A stretch of 64,000 nt of DNA from Caballeronia sp. LZ062 (GCF_031450785.1 NZ_JARTWB010000001.1:1-64000); one strand, 5' to 3'. Shown: positions 26,178-35,421, counted from the first letter of the stretch. Program-made: numbers and translations. Notes: a model not told the origin generated them from the sequence alone.

Positions 26178-27161
26178 TTACTTGACGACGGCAACCGGCG
26201 TATTCGATTTCGCCGCGACAGCAGCGGGAATCGCGGTATCGGCGGGCAAGGCCTGATCGACCGTCGTGCGTCCGCCATCGCGGAAGAACGCGAGTTCCGC
26301 AGCTTTGTTCAGCACGAGAATGCTGATACGCCGGTTCGTCGGCTCGTCGATGACATCCTTGTTGAGCGGCAGTGCGTCGGCGAGGCCCCGCACTTGCAGC
26401 ACCTTTCCTTCGTTCATGCCGCCTGCGACCAGCGCGCGCCGCGCCGCGTTCGCACGCTCGCTCGACAACTCCCAGTTCGAATAGCCTTTCTGATTGCCGG
26501 AGTAGGGCACGGCATCCGTATGGCCCGCAATCGACACGCGATTGTCGACGTCGTTCAGCGATGCACCGATGTTCGACAGAATCGTCGTCACATAGCTTTC
26601 GAGCTTCGAGCTGCCCGATGCGAACATCGGGCGCTTCAGCGAATCGACGATCTCGATGCGCAAGCCCTCGCTCGTGATCGCAATGCGGATCTGGTCCTTG
26701 AACGCCCGCAATGCTGGCGTATTTTCGATCAGCGCCGTGAGCTTCTGCTTAAGTTGTTGCAGGCGCTGCATGTCGTCGACGGCGACGGCCGCGCGCGCGA
26801 CGGAAGGCGGCACGGGCTGCGTCTGGCTCTTGTTGGCTTCGCCGGGGCGCGAGCTGGACAAATCCTTGCCGCCGCCGTTGATGACGCTCGTGTGCGCGGA
26901 CGCGCCGCCTTCGTTGCCGAAGAGCGCGGAAAGCGGCGTGTTGAAGTATTGCTCGATGCCTTCCTTGTCGTACTTCGACGTGGAGCCGAGCAGCCACATC
27001 AACAGGAAGAAGGCCATCATCGCGGTCACGAAGTCGGCATAGGCGATCTTCCATGCGCCGCCGTGATGGCCGCCGTGGCCGCCGCCCTTCTTCTTGCGAC
27101 GCACGACGACAGTGGGCGCGAGCACGGATTGCAACGGGTCGCGCGACGGTCTTTCAGCCAT
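26178..27161 (-). CDS. motB: Flagellar motor stator protein MotB
   Basis: This 327-residue protein has a single N-terminal transmembrane helix carrying the proton-binding Asp (WKIAYADFVTAMMAFFLLMW, about residues 37-56), a plug/linker segment with YFNTPLSALFG, and a C-terminal OmpA-like peptidoglycan-binding domain (GHTDAVPY, NWELSSERANAARR, RGLADALPL, RRISILVL). It anchors the stator to the cell wall. It lies 30 bases after motA on the same strand. Confidence 0.93.
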   Translation of the reverse strand: MAERPSRDPLQSVLAPTVVVRRKKKGGGHGGHHGGAWKIAYADFVTAMMAFFLLMWLLGSTSKYDKEGIEQYFNTPLSALFGNEGGASAHTSVINGGGKDLSSSRPGEANKSQTQPVPPSVARAAVAVDDMQRLQQLKQKLTALIENTPALRAFKDQIRIAITSEGLRIEIVDSLKRPMFASGSSKLESYVTTILSNIGASLNDVDNRVSIAGHTDAVPYSGNQKGYSNWELSSERANAARRALVAGGMNEGKVLQVRGLADALPLNKDVIDEPTNRRISILVLNKAAELAFFRDGGRTTVDQALPADTAIPAAVAAKSNTPVAVVK

Positions 27162-27191
27162 GAACGATGCTCCTTATTGTGCGGACGCGGA

Positions 27192-28061
27192 TCAGGCCGA
27201 CTTCGGCGACTTGGTGGCGCGCACGGCGTCGTCCAGTTCCTTGAAGCTCGGACGGTCCGCGGTGAAGAGCACCTTGCGGCCGAACTCGACGGCGACGGTC
27301 GGCGCGTAGCCGTTCATCGAAGCGAGCAGCACGGACTTCACGCACTGGAACGGCTTGGCTTCGGCGGCGCCCTTCGCGTTGAGCAGGTCCGCGACCGGGC
27401 CGATGAAGCCATACGCGAGCAGAATGCCGAGGAACGTGCCGACCAGCGCACCGGCGATCATCTCGCCGAGCACGGCGGGCGCGGCGCCGACCGAGCCCAT
27501 CGTATGCACCACGCCCATCACCGCGGCGACGATGCCGAACGCGGGCAAGCCATCGGCCATCTTCTGAATGGCGTTCGCCGCAACCGCGCTTTCCGAGTGG
27601 TGCGTCTCCAGCTCTTCGTCCATCAGATCCTGCAATTCCAGCGCGTTCACGTTGCCCGCCGACATCATGCGCAGATAGTCCACGATGAAGTCGAGCAGGT
27701 GATGATCCGCCATCACGTGTTCGTACTTCTGGAAGACGGGGCTCGACTCGGGCGCGTCGACGTCGGCTTCGAGCGCCATCATCCCTTCCTTGCGGGCCTT
27801 TTGGAGCAGTTCGTAGAGCAGCGCGATCAGCGAGAGGTATTTCTCTTTGGTGTACCCGCCGCCTTTGAAGATCTTCGGCAGTGCCTGCAAGGTCTTCTTG
27901 AGCGTGGACGTCGGATTCGATACGACGAACGCACCGATGGCGGCGCCGAAGATACACAGCAATTCAAAAGGCTGAACGAGGGCCGCCAAGTGACCGCCGA
28001 CCCCCATGAAGCTCCCGATGACGGAGCCGATGACGACCACCCATCCGATAACGACAAACAT
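27192..28061 (-). CDS. motA: Flagellar motor stator protein MotA
   Basis: This 289-residue protein has four transmembrane segments (two near residues 4-50, two near 165-215) and a large cytoplasmic loop with the charged rotor-contact region. The signature KMADGLPAFGIVAAVMGVVHTM is followed by GTFLGILLAYGFIGPVA. It conducts protons with MotB to drive the rotor. GGAGAAATC precedes the ATG. No other flagellar or chemotaxis gene is in the window, so this is an isolated motAB unit. Confidence 0.93.
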   Translation of the reverse strand: MFVVIGWVVVIGSVIGSFMGVGGHLAALVQPFELLCIFGAAIGAFVVSNPTSTLKKTLQALPKIFKGGGYTKEKYLSLIALLYELLQKARKEGMMALEADVDAPESSPVFQKYEHVMADHHLLDFIVDYLRMMSAGNVNALELQDLMDEELETHHSESAVAANAIQKMADGLPAFGIVAAVMGVVHTMGSVGAAPAVLGEMIAGALVGTFLGILLAYGFIGPVADLLNAKGAAEAKPFQCVKSVLLASMNGYAPTVAVEFGRKVLFTADRPSFKELDDAVRATKSPKSA

Positions 28062-28295
28062 GATTTCTCCGCAAATGTCCGGGCGTTGCGAGCCGTGCGC
28101 GCTCGTCAATGAAACACGCACGGCTCGCAATGCATTGTCTGCATGATGCTGGGCTTTTTAACGGCGCGGTACACGCGGACATTAGGGTGGGGCACGCAAA
28201 CATTTCAACGAGACGCGTCGCGAGGTAAAAGTTACGCGCCCGCTTTACGCCCGAGGTAATGGATTGCTGCTGTGCGCTTCGTCTACCATCGGCGC
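28062..28295. promoter_or_regulatory. Divergent promoter region between motA and the XRE regulator
   Basis: About 230 bases without a gene, holding the promoters of leftward motAB and the rightward regulator. No clear sigma-28 or sigma-70 pair was identified. Confidence 0.35.
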
Positions 28296-29132
28296 ATGGA
28301 CACGACATTGACGGAAGCGGCGCAGCGCGCGCCGACGCTTACGCCGGCCACGGTCGGCACGTTACTGCGCGAATGGCGTCAACGCAGGCGCATGAGCCAG
28401 CTCGATCTCGCGTGTATAGCGGACGTTTCGACGCGCCACTTGAGCTTTATCGAATCGGGGCGATCGGTGCCGAGCCGCGACATGCTGATCCGTCTTGCCG
28501 AGCAACTGGACGTGCCTTTGCGCGAGCGCAACGCGCTCTTCCTCGCAGCCGGCTATGCGCCGATGTATCGCGAGCGCGCGCTCGCCGACCCGCGACTCGA
28601 AGCCGCGCGGCGTGCCGTCGAGTTCGTGCTGAAAGGCCACGAGCCATATCCCGCGCTTGCCGTGGATCGCCACTGGACGATGATTGCAGCCAACGCTGCG
28701 CTGCAACCGCTCGTCGCATCGGCGGATGCGTCGTTGCTTGCGCCGCCGGTCAACGTGCTGCGCCTCTCGATGCATCCCCAAGGGCTCGCAAGCGTCATCG
28801 ACAACTGGCACGAGTGGCGCGCGCATTTGCTCGCGCGGCTGCGTCGCCAGATCGAGGTGTCCGGCGACGTCACGCTCGCTGCATTGCTCGAAGAACTGGA
28901 AGCGTATCCTGCGCCGCCGCACGCAAGAGACGCCGAGCGCGGCGAAACCGATCTCGTGCTCGTGCCGCTGCGCCTGCGCACGGAACACGGTGTGTTGACG
29001 CTATTCAGCACGACCACGGTGTTCGGCACGCCCGTCGACATCACGCTGTCCGAACTGGCGATCGAAGCGTTTTTCCCCGCCGACGACGCCACCGCGCGCA
29101 TACTGCATCAGGCGCACGGCGAGCGTCGCTGA
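28296..29132 (+). CDS. XRE-family regulator with MmyB-like ligand-binding domain
   Basis: This 278-residue protein has an N-terminal helix-turn-helix (about residues 25-80: LLREWRQRRRMSQLDLACIA, STRHLSFIESGRSVPSRDML) and a C-terminal PAS-like domain typical of MmyB/MltR-like regulators (YPALAVDRHWTMIAANAAL; MHPQGLASVIDNWHEWRAHL; LTLFSTTTVFGTPVDITLSEL). The ligand and targets are unknown. It is divergent from motA and stands alone. Confidence 0.85.
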   Translation: MDTTLTEAAQRAPTLTPATVGTLLREWRQRRRMSQLDLACIADVSTRHLSFIESGRSVPSRDMLIRLAEQLDVPLRERNALFLAAGYAPMYRERALADPRLEAARRAVEFVLKGHEPYPALAVDRHWTMIAANAALQPLVASADASLLAPPVNVLRLSMHPQGLASVIDNWHEWRAHLLARLRRQIEVSGDVTLAALLEELEAYPAPPHARDAERGETDLVLVPLRLRTEHGVLTLFSTTTVFGTPVDITLSELAIEAFFPADDATARILHQAHGERR

Positions 29133-29257
29133 ACGTGCGGCGCGGAACCTGCCGCCGCTGCGCGAATCAATATTGAAAGGGAGAGCGACGCACGCGGCCT
29201 CGCGTGTCGGGTCGGTGCGATCGCGTCGGCTTTTTTCAACCAACGCAGAAGGCAGCC

Positions 29258-29530
29258 ATGATTCAAACATTCGAACAATTGATCGGCGGCGAGCGCATGC
29301 AGTTTTGCGCCAGCATCGCGGAAGGCGGCGGGCCGCAGCGCGTCATCATCAGCCGGGCAGATTCGGCGGAATCGCTCGTGATCGTGCAGGCCGACGGCAT
29401 CATCGGCACCATCCGCGCGGAAGTGGAAGCGCCCGATACGTTCGTCGCGGACGCGGTGCGCAAGGCGCAACAGGAAGCGTTGATCGAACGGGCGCTCGAA
29501 ACCGGCGTCGTGCAAACCACGAGTCTGTAG
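29258..29530 (+). CDS. Hypothetical 90-residue protein
   Basis: A small soluble acidic protein (starts MIQTFEQLIGGERMQF) with an alternating beta-rich N-terminal half and a helical C-terminal half (AVRKAQQEALIERAL). AGAAGG lies upstream of the ATG at 29258. No signal peptide, membrane segment or recognised family. Codon use fits the host. Function unknown. Confidence 0.65.
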   Translation: MIQTFEQLIGGERMQFCASIAEGGGPQRVIISRADSAESLVIVQADGIIGTIRAEVEAPDTFVADAVRKAQQEALIERALETGVVQTTSL

Positions 29531-29546
29531 CCTCATTCATATAACG

Positions 29547-29580
29547 ATGCCCGCGCGGCTCGAAAGGCTGCGCGGGCATT
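29547..29580. terminator. Hairpin between hypothetical gene and DHA2 locus
   Basis: Ten-base inverted repeat ATGCCCGCGC (29547-29556) / GCGCGGGCAT (29570-29579). It has no U-run on either strand, so termination is plausible but weak; it sits 16 bases after the stop of the 90-residue gene. Confidence 0.4.
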
Positions 29581-29607
29581 GGCGTCATGCGGGCGCCGAA
29601 CCGGCTG

Positions 29608-29775
29608 CTACATGCGCGGCTCGCCGTTCTTCGGGTCGGCCGGAACCAGCGGCATCGCGGAATCCGGGCCGTCCGGCATGTCGGGATCGTCCGGATTCGG
29701 CGCGGCGTCCGGGTCGAGCAGCTTGTCCGGGTCCGGTTCGACGGTTTCTTGCGGGGCCTGTGGCATGTTGGACAT
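29608..29775 (-). CDS. Small acidic Pro/Asp-rich protein
   Basis: This 55-residue protein is dominated by Asp and Pro (DPDKLLDPDAAPNPDDPDMP). AAGGAGAA lies upstream of the ATG at 29775. The extreme composition suggests an intrinsically disordered peptide. Similar short Asp/Pro-rich proteins are commonly predicted in Burkholderia; function unknown. Confidence 0.5.
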   Translation of the reverse strand: MSNMPQAPQETVEPDPDKLLDPDAAPNPDDPDMPDGPDSAMPLVPADPKNGEPRM

Positions 29776-29845
29776 GATGCGCGTTCTCCTTGAAGTGACT
29801 TCGGTCCGTTCGCAACCTGTGTTCCCGGCGCGTTGAGCGATCACG

Positions 29846-31273
29846 CTATTTCGCTGCGCCTCGCGGCCGCTGCGCTGCTTCAGCGCTGTCCGCCGCCGCG
29901 CCGCTTTTCACGCCGCGCGCAATGATTGCCGCGCACGTCAGCACGCCCAGGGAAATCGCCGCCGACCAGCGCACGGCATCGACAATCTGCGCCGACGCCG
30001 CCACGCTTTCACCGTGGCCCGCCAACGCGCCGAATGCCGCCACGCCTATCGCGCCGGCCGCCTGCCGCGCGGTATTCAGCACCGCCGACGCTGTGCCCGC
30101 GCGCCGCTGACCGACGGTCCCCAGCAGCGCGGTCGTCATCGCGGGAACGGCTACGCCCATGCCGGACGGAATCAGCAGGAACGGCAGCAGCAGCGCGGCT
30201 GTCGGCGTGTGTGCATCGACGAAGACGAGCGCCCCGAAACCCGCCGCGTCGATGAGCGCGCCCGCGATCATCGGGCCGCGCGAACCGAAGCGTGCGACAA
30301 CCGGACCGCTCGCCAGGTTCGACATCAGAAAGCCGCCCGTGAGTGGCAAAAACGCGAGTCCTGTCTGCAAGGGCGTGCGGCCGAGCACGCGCTGCAAGTA
30401 AAGGCTCAGCACGAACACGATTCCATAGTAGGTGAAGTTCACGCCGATGCCGAACAGCACCGCCGCGCTGAACGTGCGCTCGCCGAAAAGCGACAGCGGC
30501 AGCATCGGCGCGCGGCTTCGCCGTTCGACTGCGACGAAGGCGCCCGCCGCCGCGAGCGCGACCACGAACGCGCCGCAGGCCAGCGGATGCAGCACGCCGA
30601 GCGGCCGCGCTTCGATGACCGCGCCGACCAGTGCCGTGAGCGCCAAAATGGCGAGCACCTGGCCGCTCAAGTCGATGCCGCCGCCGCGCCCGTGCGACGG
30701 CGCCTTGTCCACCCACGCGAGCGTCGCCGCCATGCCGGCCGCGCAGATCGGCAGATTCACCCAGAAGATGCTGCGCCAGCCGAGGGCTTCGATCAGCAGT
30801 CCGCCGACGATCGGGCCCGCTGCAATCGACACCGCGCCCGCCGCTGTCCACAAGCCGACGGCGCGCGCCCGCACGCGCGGATCGTGGCCGCACGCGGCGT
30901 TGAGCAACGCGAGCGAATTCGGCAGCATCGCCGCCGCGCCGACGCCCTGAAGCGCGCGTGCCGCGATCAGTTGCGCCGCGTCGCGCGAAAAGGCGCACGC
31001 GAGCGAAGCGAGCGCGAACAGCGCGAGACCGATGATGAACAGTCGCCGCGCGCCGAGCCGGTCGCCGAGCGATCCGGCGGAGAGCATCAACGCGGCGAAC
31101 GCGAGCGCGTAGGCGTCCACGGTCCATTGCAGACTCGCGACGCTCGCACCGAGATCATGTCCGATGCTCGCCAGCGCCACGTTGACGATGGACACGTCGA
31201 GCTGCGACACGACGAAGCCGACGCTCGTCGCTGCAACGACGCATAACTGACTGGAAGAGAGGTTCGAGTTCAT
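29846..31273 (-). CDS. MFS drug:H+ antiporter, DHA2 (EmrB/QacA-like)
   Basis: This membrane transporter of about 475 residues has the usual DHA2 hallmarks: SQLDVSIVNVALASIG in TM1, motif A LGDRLGARRLF after TM2, and motif C-like GPIVGGLLIEALGWR in TM5. It probably exports toxic organic compounds. I used the ATG at 31273; ATGs at 31282 and 31315 are in frame and none has a strong ribosome-binding site. No membrane-fusion partner lies beside it. Confidence 0.85.
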   Translation of the reverse strand: MNSNLSSSQLCVVAATSVGFVVSQLDVSIVNVALASIGHDLGASVASLQWTVDAYALAFAALMLSAGSLGDRLGARRLFIIGLALFALASLACAFSRDAAQLIAARALQGVGAAAMLPNSLALLNAACGHDPRVRARAVGLWTAAGAVSIAAGPIVGGLLIEALGWRSIFWVNLPICAAGMAATLAWVDKAPSHGRGGGIDLSGQVLAILALTALVGAVIEARPLGVLHPLACGAFVVALAAAGAFVAVERRSRAPMLPLSLFGERTFSAAVLFGIGVNFTYYGIVFVLSLYLQRVLGRTPLQTGLAFLPLTGGFLMSNLASGPVVARFGSRGPMIAGALIDAAGFGALVFVDAHTPTAALLLPFLLIPSGMGVAVPAMTTALLGTVGQRRAGTASAVLNTARQAAGAIGVAAFGALAGHGESVAASAQIVDAVRWSAAISLGVLTCAAIIARGVKSGAAADSAEAAQRPRGAAK

Positions 31274-31328
31274 GCCGCTCATCGTAGGCGCGTGGCGCGC
31301 GAGATGTTTCGGCATCGCATGAAATGAA

Positions 31329-31357
31329 AATGGCGCACGGCGAGAGCGTGCGCCATT
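31329..31357 (-). terminator. Terminator of the MHS transporter gene
   Basis: Perfect 11-base inverted repeat AATGGCGCACG / CGTGCGCCATT with a seven-base loop; on the minus strand it continues into TTTCATTT. It separates the MHS gene from the downstream DHA2 gene. Confidence 0.7.
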
Positions 31358-31385
31358 GCTCGTCAGAGCCGGACGGTTGCGGCTT

Positions 31386-32678
31386 TTAGCGCGCGTCCTT
31401 GATGAAAAGCGCAGTGACCGCGCCGACGACGCACAGCGCGCCGACGTACAGCGCGGGCGCAGTCGGGCTCGATTTCATCATCAGCGAGACGACGATCGGC
31501 GTCAGTCCGCCGAACACCGCATACGCGACGTTGTACGAGAACGAGATGCCGGAGAAGCGCACGGCCGGCGGAAACGACTTGACCATCACGAACGGAATCG
31601 CGCCGATCACGCCGACGGTCAGGCCCGTGAACGCGTACCACGGCAGCAGCATCGAGGCATCGGCCGCGACTTGCTGGAAGAGCGTGTAGTACGAACCCGC
31701 CAGCAGGAACGCGCCGACGAAGAGCGTCTTGCCCGCGCCGATGCGGCCTGCAATCGCGCCCGCCAGCACGCAGCCGACCGTCAGGCACAGCGTCGCTGCG
31801 CAGTTCGCGATCAGCACCGTCGCCGGTGCAATGTGAAACTGCTTCTGCAGCAACGTCGGCGTCATCAGAATCACGACGACGATCGCCGCCGAAAGCATCC
31901 ACGTCAGCAGCATGGAGACGATGACCGCGCGGCCGTGGTCGCGCAGCACTGCCTTGAGCGGCAATTCTGCCGCGAGCGACTTGCGCTTCTGGAGTTCGGC
32001 GAACACCGGCGTTTCGTGCAGCCAGCGGCGCAGATAGACCGAGCAGAGTCCGAACAGGCCGCCCAGCAAGAACGGCAGACGCCACGCAAAGCCGGCGACA
32101 TCCACGGGCGAGAAGCTCTTGTTGATGGCTGTCGCGATCAGCGAGCCGAGGAGAATGCCCGCCGTAAGGCCGGCCGTGAGCGTGCCGCACGCATAACCGA
32201 TGTGACGGCGCGGCACGTGTTCCGAGACGAACACCCATGCGCCCGGCACCTCGCCGCCGACCGCCGCGCCTTGCATCACGCGAAAGACGAGCAGCAGGAC
32301 GGGCGCCATCAGGCCGATGGACGCGTACGTCGGCAAGAGGCCCATCAGGAGCGTCGGCACTGACATCAGCAGCACGGAGAGCGTGAACATGCGCTTGCGT
32401 CCGAGCAAATCGCCGAAATGCGCCATCACGATGCCCCCGAGCGGCCGCGCCAGATAGCCGGCGGCGAAGATGCCGAAAGTCTGCAATTGCCGCAGCCAGT
32501 CAGGAATGGACGCCGGGAAAAACAGCTGGCCGATGACCGGCGCGAAGAACACGAAGATGATGAAGTCGTAGAACTCGAGCGCGCCGCCGAGCGCGGCGAG
32601 CGCGAGCGTCTTGTAGTCGCCGCGCGTGAGCGCGCGGCCGGCGGCGTGCGACGCGCCGTCGAAAGGTGTTGCCTGCAT
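31386..32678 (-). CDS. MFS metabolite:H+ symporter (MHS family)
   Basis: This 430-residue, 12-helix transporter resembles citrate/proline/alpha-ketoglutarate:H+ symporters. It has GGALEFYDFIIFVFFAP in TM1, the loop GDLLGRKRMF after TM2, and the MHS segment RVMQGAAVGGEVPGAWVFVSEH in TM4-5. It should import an organic acid; the substrate cannot be read. The ATG at 32678 begins MQATPFDG and has no obvious Shine-Dalgarno. It is divergent from the truncated response regulator at 33171. Confidence 0.85.
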   Translation of the reverse strand: MQATPFDGASHAAGRALTRGDYKTLALAALGGALEFYDFIIFVFFAPVIGQLFFPASIPDWLRQLQTFGIFAAGYLARPLGGIVMAHFGDLLGRKRMFTLSVLLMSVPTLLMGLLPTYASIGLMAPVLLLVFRVMQGAAVGGEVPGAWVFVSEHVPRRHIGYACGTLTAGLTAGILLGSLIATAINKSFSPVDVAGFAWRLPFLLGGLFGLCSVYLRRWLHETPVFAELQKRKSLAAELPLKAVLRDHGRAVIVSMLLTWMLSAAIVVVILMTPTLLQKQFHIAPATVLIANCAATLCLTVGCVLAGAIAGRIGAGKTLFVGAFLLAGSYYTLFQQVAADASMLLPWYAFTGLTVGVIGAIPFVMVKSFPPAVRFSGISFSYNVAYAVFGGLTPIVVSLMMKSSPTAPALYVGALCVVGAVTALFIKDAR

Positions 32679-33170
32679 CGAATGAGAACCCGTAATGAGA
32701 AAAGCCACGCGTGCGATCGAGCGACGCATGGGACGAGGCGATGCCCTGCGGGATGTCGGACGCGCCGGGTGAGCGCGAAACGGGAACGACCGGGGCGCGG
32801 CGTGAAGCCGGCCCGCCACCGCGCTGCGCATGACGGCGGACAGCCGCGCCGCAGCTTGCTATCGCGCCGTCTCGGTAAGGCGGCGGAAGCGGGGACTTTC
32901 GGCTCGATGTATGCCGAAGGCGGCATGTTACAGGATGTAAGTTGCCGCTACACAAAAATTGACAGTCGGATGTGGCGCGCCCGCGCCACTTGCAGCCAAA
33001 CGGCGGTTACATGCGTTGACATTTCGGACGAGTCCGATGGGAAAGGTCCGGTCCCCTCACCAGAATGCGTGCCTGTATTTGCCGTCTCTTTTTGTAACGA
33101 GAAGACGCCCGGAATGATGCCGTGACAAGCGGCATCGGCCCATGTTCTTGGACTCATCAGGCTTGCCACT
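32679..33170. promoter_or_regulatory. Divergent intergenic region
   Basis: About 490 bases between the MHS transporter (minus) and the response regulator (plus). No gene is supported; the open frames read as arginine-rich shadows. It should hold both promoters. AT-richer DNA with TTACAGGATGTAAG (about 32,927-32,940) and ACAAAAATTGACAG (about 32,951) is the likeliest promoter area, but I could not fix elements. Confidence 0.35.
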
Positions 33171-33695
33171 ATGCGCGTCGCCGTTTTGCAAACCGACCCC
33201 AGTTACCGAAATCTCATCGCCGAAGTCATCAAACGACTCGGCCACACCGTCGTCACCTTCGGCGACGGTCTGCTGCTCTCTAAGGCGCTGTCCCGCTCGA
33301 CGGTCGATCTTCTGATCCTCGACTGGAATTCGACCGGCCTTTGCGGCCTCGACCTCGTGAAGTCCGTGCGCTCCAGCTTCGGCGAGCGCGTTCCCGTGAT
33401 GTTCGCCACGGCCGACGGAGCCGAGCATAACGTCGTCTGCGCACTGACCGCGGGCGCCGACGACTTCGTGATCTATCCCATCCGTCCGGGCGAATTCGGC
33501 GCGCGTGTCGAAGCCCTGCTGCGCCGGGCGTATCCGACCACGTCGAGCGCGTGTCTGGAAGTCGGGCCGTATCGCTTCGATTCGCGCCATCGGCCGGAAA
33601 GCCCCGTCCAGCAAGGGCTGTTTGATACTTGTTCAACAGGTGTTCAAAACCGGTGGCCTTTGGCGGATCTTGTGGAACGGGTTCTGTGGCTGTAG
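33171..33695 (+). pseudogene. Response regulator truncated after the receiver domain
   Basis: The first 120 or so residues form an intact receiver domain (MRVAVLQTDPSYRNLI; phosphoacceptor Asp in LLILDWNSTGLCGLDLV; AGADDFVIYPIRPGEF). The start of an effector domain follows (LEVGPYRFDSRH), as in OmpR-like regulators, but after about position 33,595 the sequence continues into unrelated low-complexity residues and stops at 33,695 with no winged-helix domain. The full-length family is about 230 residues. The break coincides with a drop in GC, so the gene was probably cut when accessory DNA was inserted. The missing 3' half is not in the window. Confidence 0.7.
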
Positions 33696-34056
33696 CCGGC
33701 CAGAAGGTGCCCTTCGATTGCTGGGTCGTCGAGACATTCGGCCGACAGCTCCACTTCGCCAACGGTCATTCCAACGCTGAGCGCCAGCGTAGTTTCATTG
33801 GCCGTTGCAAACGTTGCTTCATCAGTGTGGATGCGTCCGAGCATCAAAGCAAACGGTTTGACCGTCTTCGCAGATTGTTTTTTACTGAGAGATCAGGTTC
33901 GTATGAACTGTCGGCAGATTTCTGCAGTACCTTTTGAGACGCTGGGACGGGAGCGCACGATAGTCCGTTGGCTCGGACAGTCGATGCTAACCTAACGTCT
34001 TCTCTTTGCATCTATAATCAGACGTCGCTGTAAACTCAACAAAAGCCCATCGTCGC
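33696..34056. other. Island left-edge spacer
   Basis: About 360 bases of lower-GC DNA. Short open frames exist on both strands but have no recognisable features. A TATAAT box at 34,013-34,018 may be the -10 of the downstream DruA-like operon; no good -35 is seen. Confidence 0.4.
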
Positions 34057-35265
34057 ATGTCGCGCACTAACACCTCAAACATAATTCAAATCAGTACGCG
34101 AGAAGCGCTCCTGAAGCGGCGATTGCGACGACATCTCGCTGCCCTCGGCTTCAGTCGAACGGCTGATGGTCAACTTACTTCTCCAGGATCAACGAAAGAC
34201 ATCATTCGCCAGGTGCATGCGTCCCAGCGAAAAGAGATTCTGGAGGGGCAGGTTGATTTCATATCGAAGAAGCTACCTAAGCTCTTGCACTATTTTGCGT
34301 CTGGCATAGACATCGCGCCAAGGCGGGTTAGTCCAAGAATAGAACGGATAGCCAGTGATACCTGGCAGTCTGATCTCTTCCGTCTCGCGTCACTGACATG
34401 GTCGGTTCCCGTATCAAGTGGTTTCGGGCGTCGGCTGCGCTATCTGGTTTGGGACGACAATAATGGGAAGTTGATGGGGATCTTCGCTGTAGGGGACCCC
34501 GTTTTTAATCTGTCCGCCAGAGACAACCATATCGGCTGGACAGGAGCAGACCGCGCAGACCGGCTGGTGAACATCATGGATGCGTACGTCCTTGGTGCCG
34601 TGCCCCCATACAATCTGTTGCTTGGAGGGAAACTTGTTGCGTGCCTTGTTAGAAGCAGAGAGTTATACGATGAATTTTCTGTTAATTACGGCGCGACGCG
34701 CGGGATAATTTCGAAGGAGCGAAAACAGGCGAAGTTGCTGGCTGTGACGACATCGTCGTCGATGGGCCGGTCGTCCGTTTACAACAGGCTGAAGTTGGAA
34801 GGCACTCAATATTTTGAAAGTCTTGGTTACAGCAGCGGATGGGGACACTTCCATGTGCCAGATGGCCTCTTCAGTGATCTGCGCGATTATCTAAGGGACA
34901 ATGGCCATCCATACGCCGACACTCATAGATACGGAGATGGTCCGAATTGGCGGATTCGGACCATCCGCGCAGCAATGGCGTTGTTGGGATTCAAGGGTGA
35001 TGTGCTAAAGCACGGAATCAGGAGAGAAGTTTTCATCTCTCTCTACGCGGAAAACGCCCTTACAATCCTAAGAACAGGTAAAGGAAGGCCGAAGTTGGAA
35101 GCACTGCGCCCCGTCGCTGAAATAGGAGCGTTGGGCGTGGACCGTTGGCTTATTCGTCGCGCGGAAACCCGACCAGAATACGCTGGCTGGTCTGCATACA
35201 TGCTTTCTAACCTAATCAGCGCGTCGACGAAGGCGAAAAGCGTTAGCAACGCAAATATAAGATAG
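34057..35265 (+). CDS. DUF4338 (DruA-like) protein
   Basis: This 402-residue protein has the DUF4338 core: YLVWDDNNGKLMGIFAVGDP, then FNLSARDNHIGWTGADRADR, then DAYVLGAVPPYNLLLGGKLV. DUF4338 is the family of DruA from the Druantia anti-phage system; solitary members also occur widely on mobile DNA. No DruE-type helicase, DruB, C or D is in the window. A C-terminal part (GWGHFHVPDGLFSDLRDYL; YRRLR-like basic residues) follows. No Shine-Dalgarno is seen. Codon use is AT-richer than the host. It is followed 30 bases later by a 41-residue ORF and two further genes on the same strand. Confidence 0.8.
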   Translation: MSRTNTSNIIQISTREALLKRRLRRHLAALGFSRTADGQLTSPGSTKDIIRQVHASQRKEILEGQVDFISKKLPKLLHYFASGIDIAPRRVSPRIERIASDTWQSDLFRLASLTWSVPVSSGFGRRLRYLVWDDNNGKLMGIFAVGDPVFNLSARDNHIGWTGADRADRLVNIMDAYVLGAVPPYNLLLGGKLVACLVRSRELYDEFSVNYGATRGIISKERKQAKLLAVTTSSSMGRSSVYNRLKLEGTQYFESLGYSSGWGHFHVPDGLFSDLRDYLRDNGHPYADTHRYGDGPNWRIRTIRAAMALLGFKGDVLKHGIRREVFISLYAENALTILRTGKGRPKLEALRPVAEIGALGVDRWLIRRAETRPEYAGWSAYMLSNLISASTKAKSVSNANIR

Positions 35266-35295
35266 TTACCAGCATACCCTTGAAGGATTCCCAGC

Positions 35296-35421
35296 ATGGA
35301 CGTCTGCGGTGCTTTTGGAACGTTTTATGACGAGTTCGGATGCCAGCTTGAAGTTGCAGGGCCCACCTTGGTATTGCTTTTGAATCCGCTTGGAGCCACG
35401 CATGTTGAAAACCGAAGTTAG
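35296..35421 (+). CDS. Small 41-residue ORF linking DruA-like and FAD genes
   Basis: The ATG at 35296 has AAGGA eight bases upstream. The product begins MDVCGAFGTFYDEFGCQLEV, has a hydrophobic stretch PTLVLLLNPLG, and ends 20 bases inside the next gene, so its translation could couple to that gene. No family is recognised. It could be a leader peptide rather than a functional protein. Confidence 0.35.
   Translation: MDVCGAFGTFYDEFGCQLEVAGPTLVLLLNPLGATHVENRS

Noticed and set aside
26103..28112. 669-codon plus-strand frame over motB and motA
   Set aside because: Antisense shadow of well-conserved motAB.
33629..33937. 102-codon frame at the island edge
   Set aside because: No Shine-Dalgarno, no family-like motif, and it overlaps the truncated response regulator; not supported as a gene.
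34057..35265. Complete Druantia system
   Set aside because: Only a DruA-like (DUF4338) protein is present; no DruE-type helicase or other Druantia subunits are in the window.
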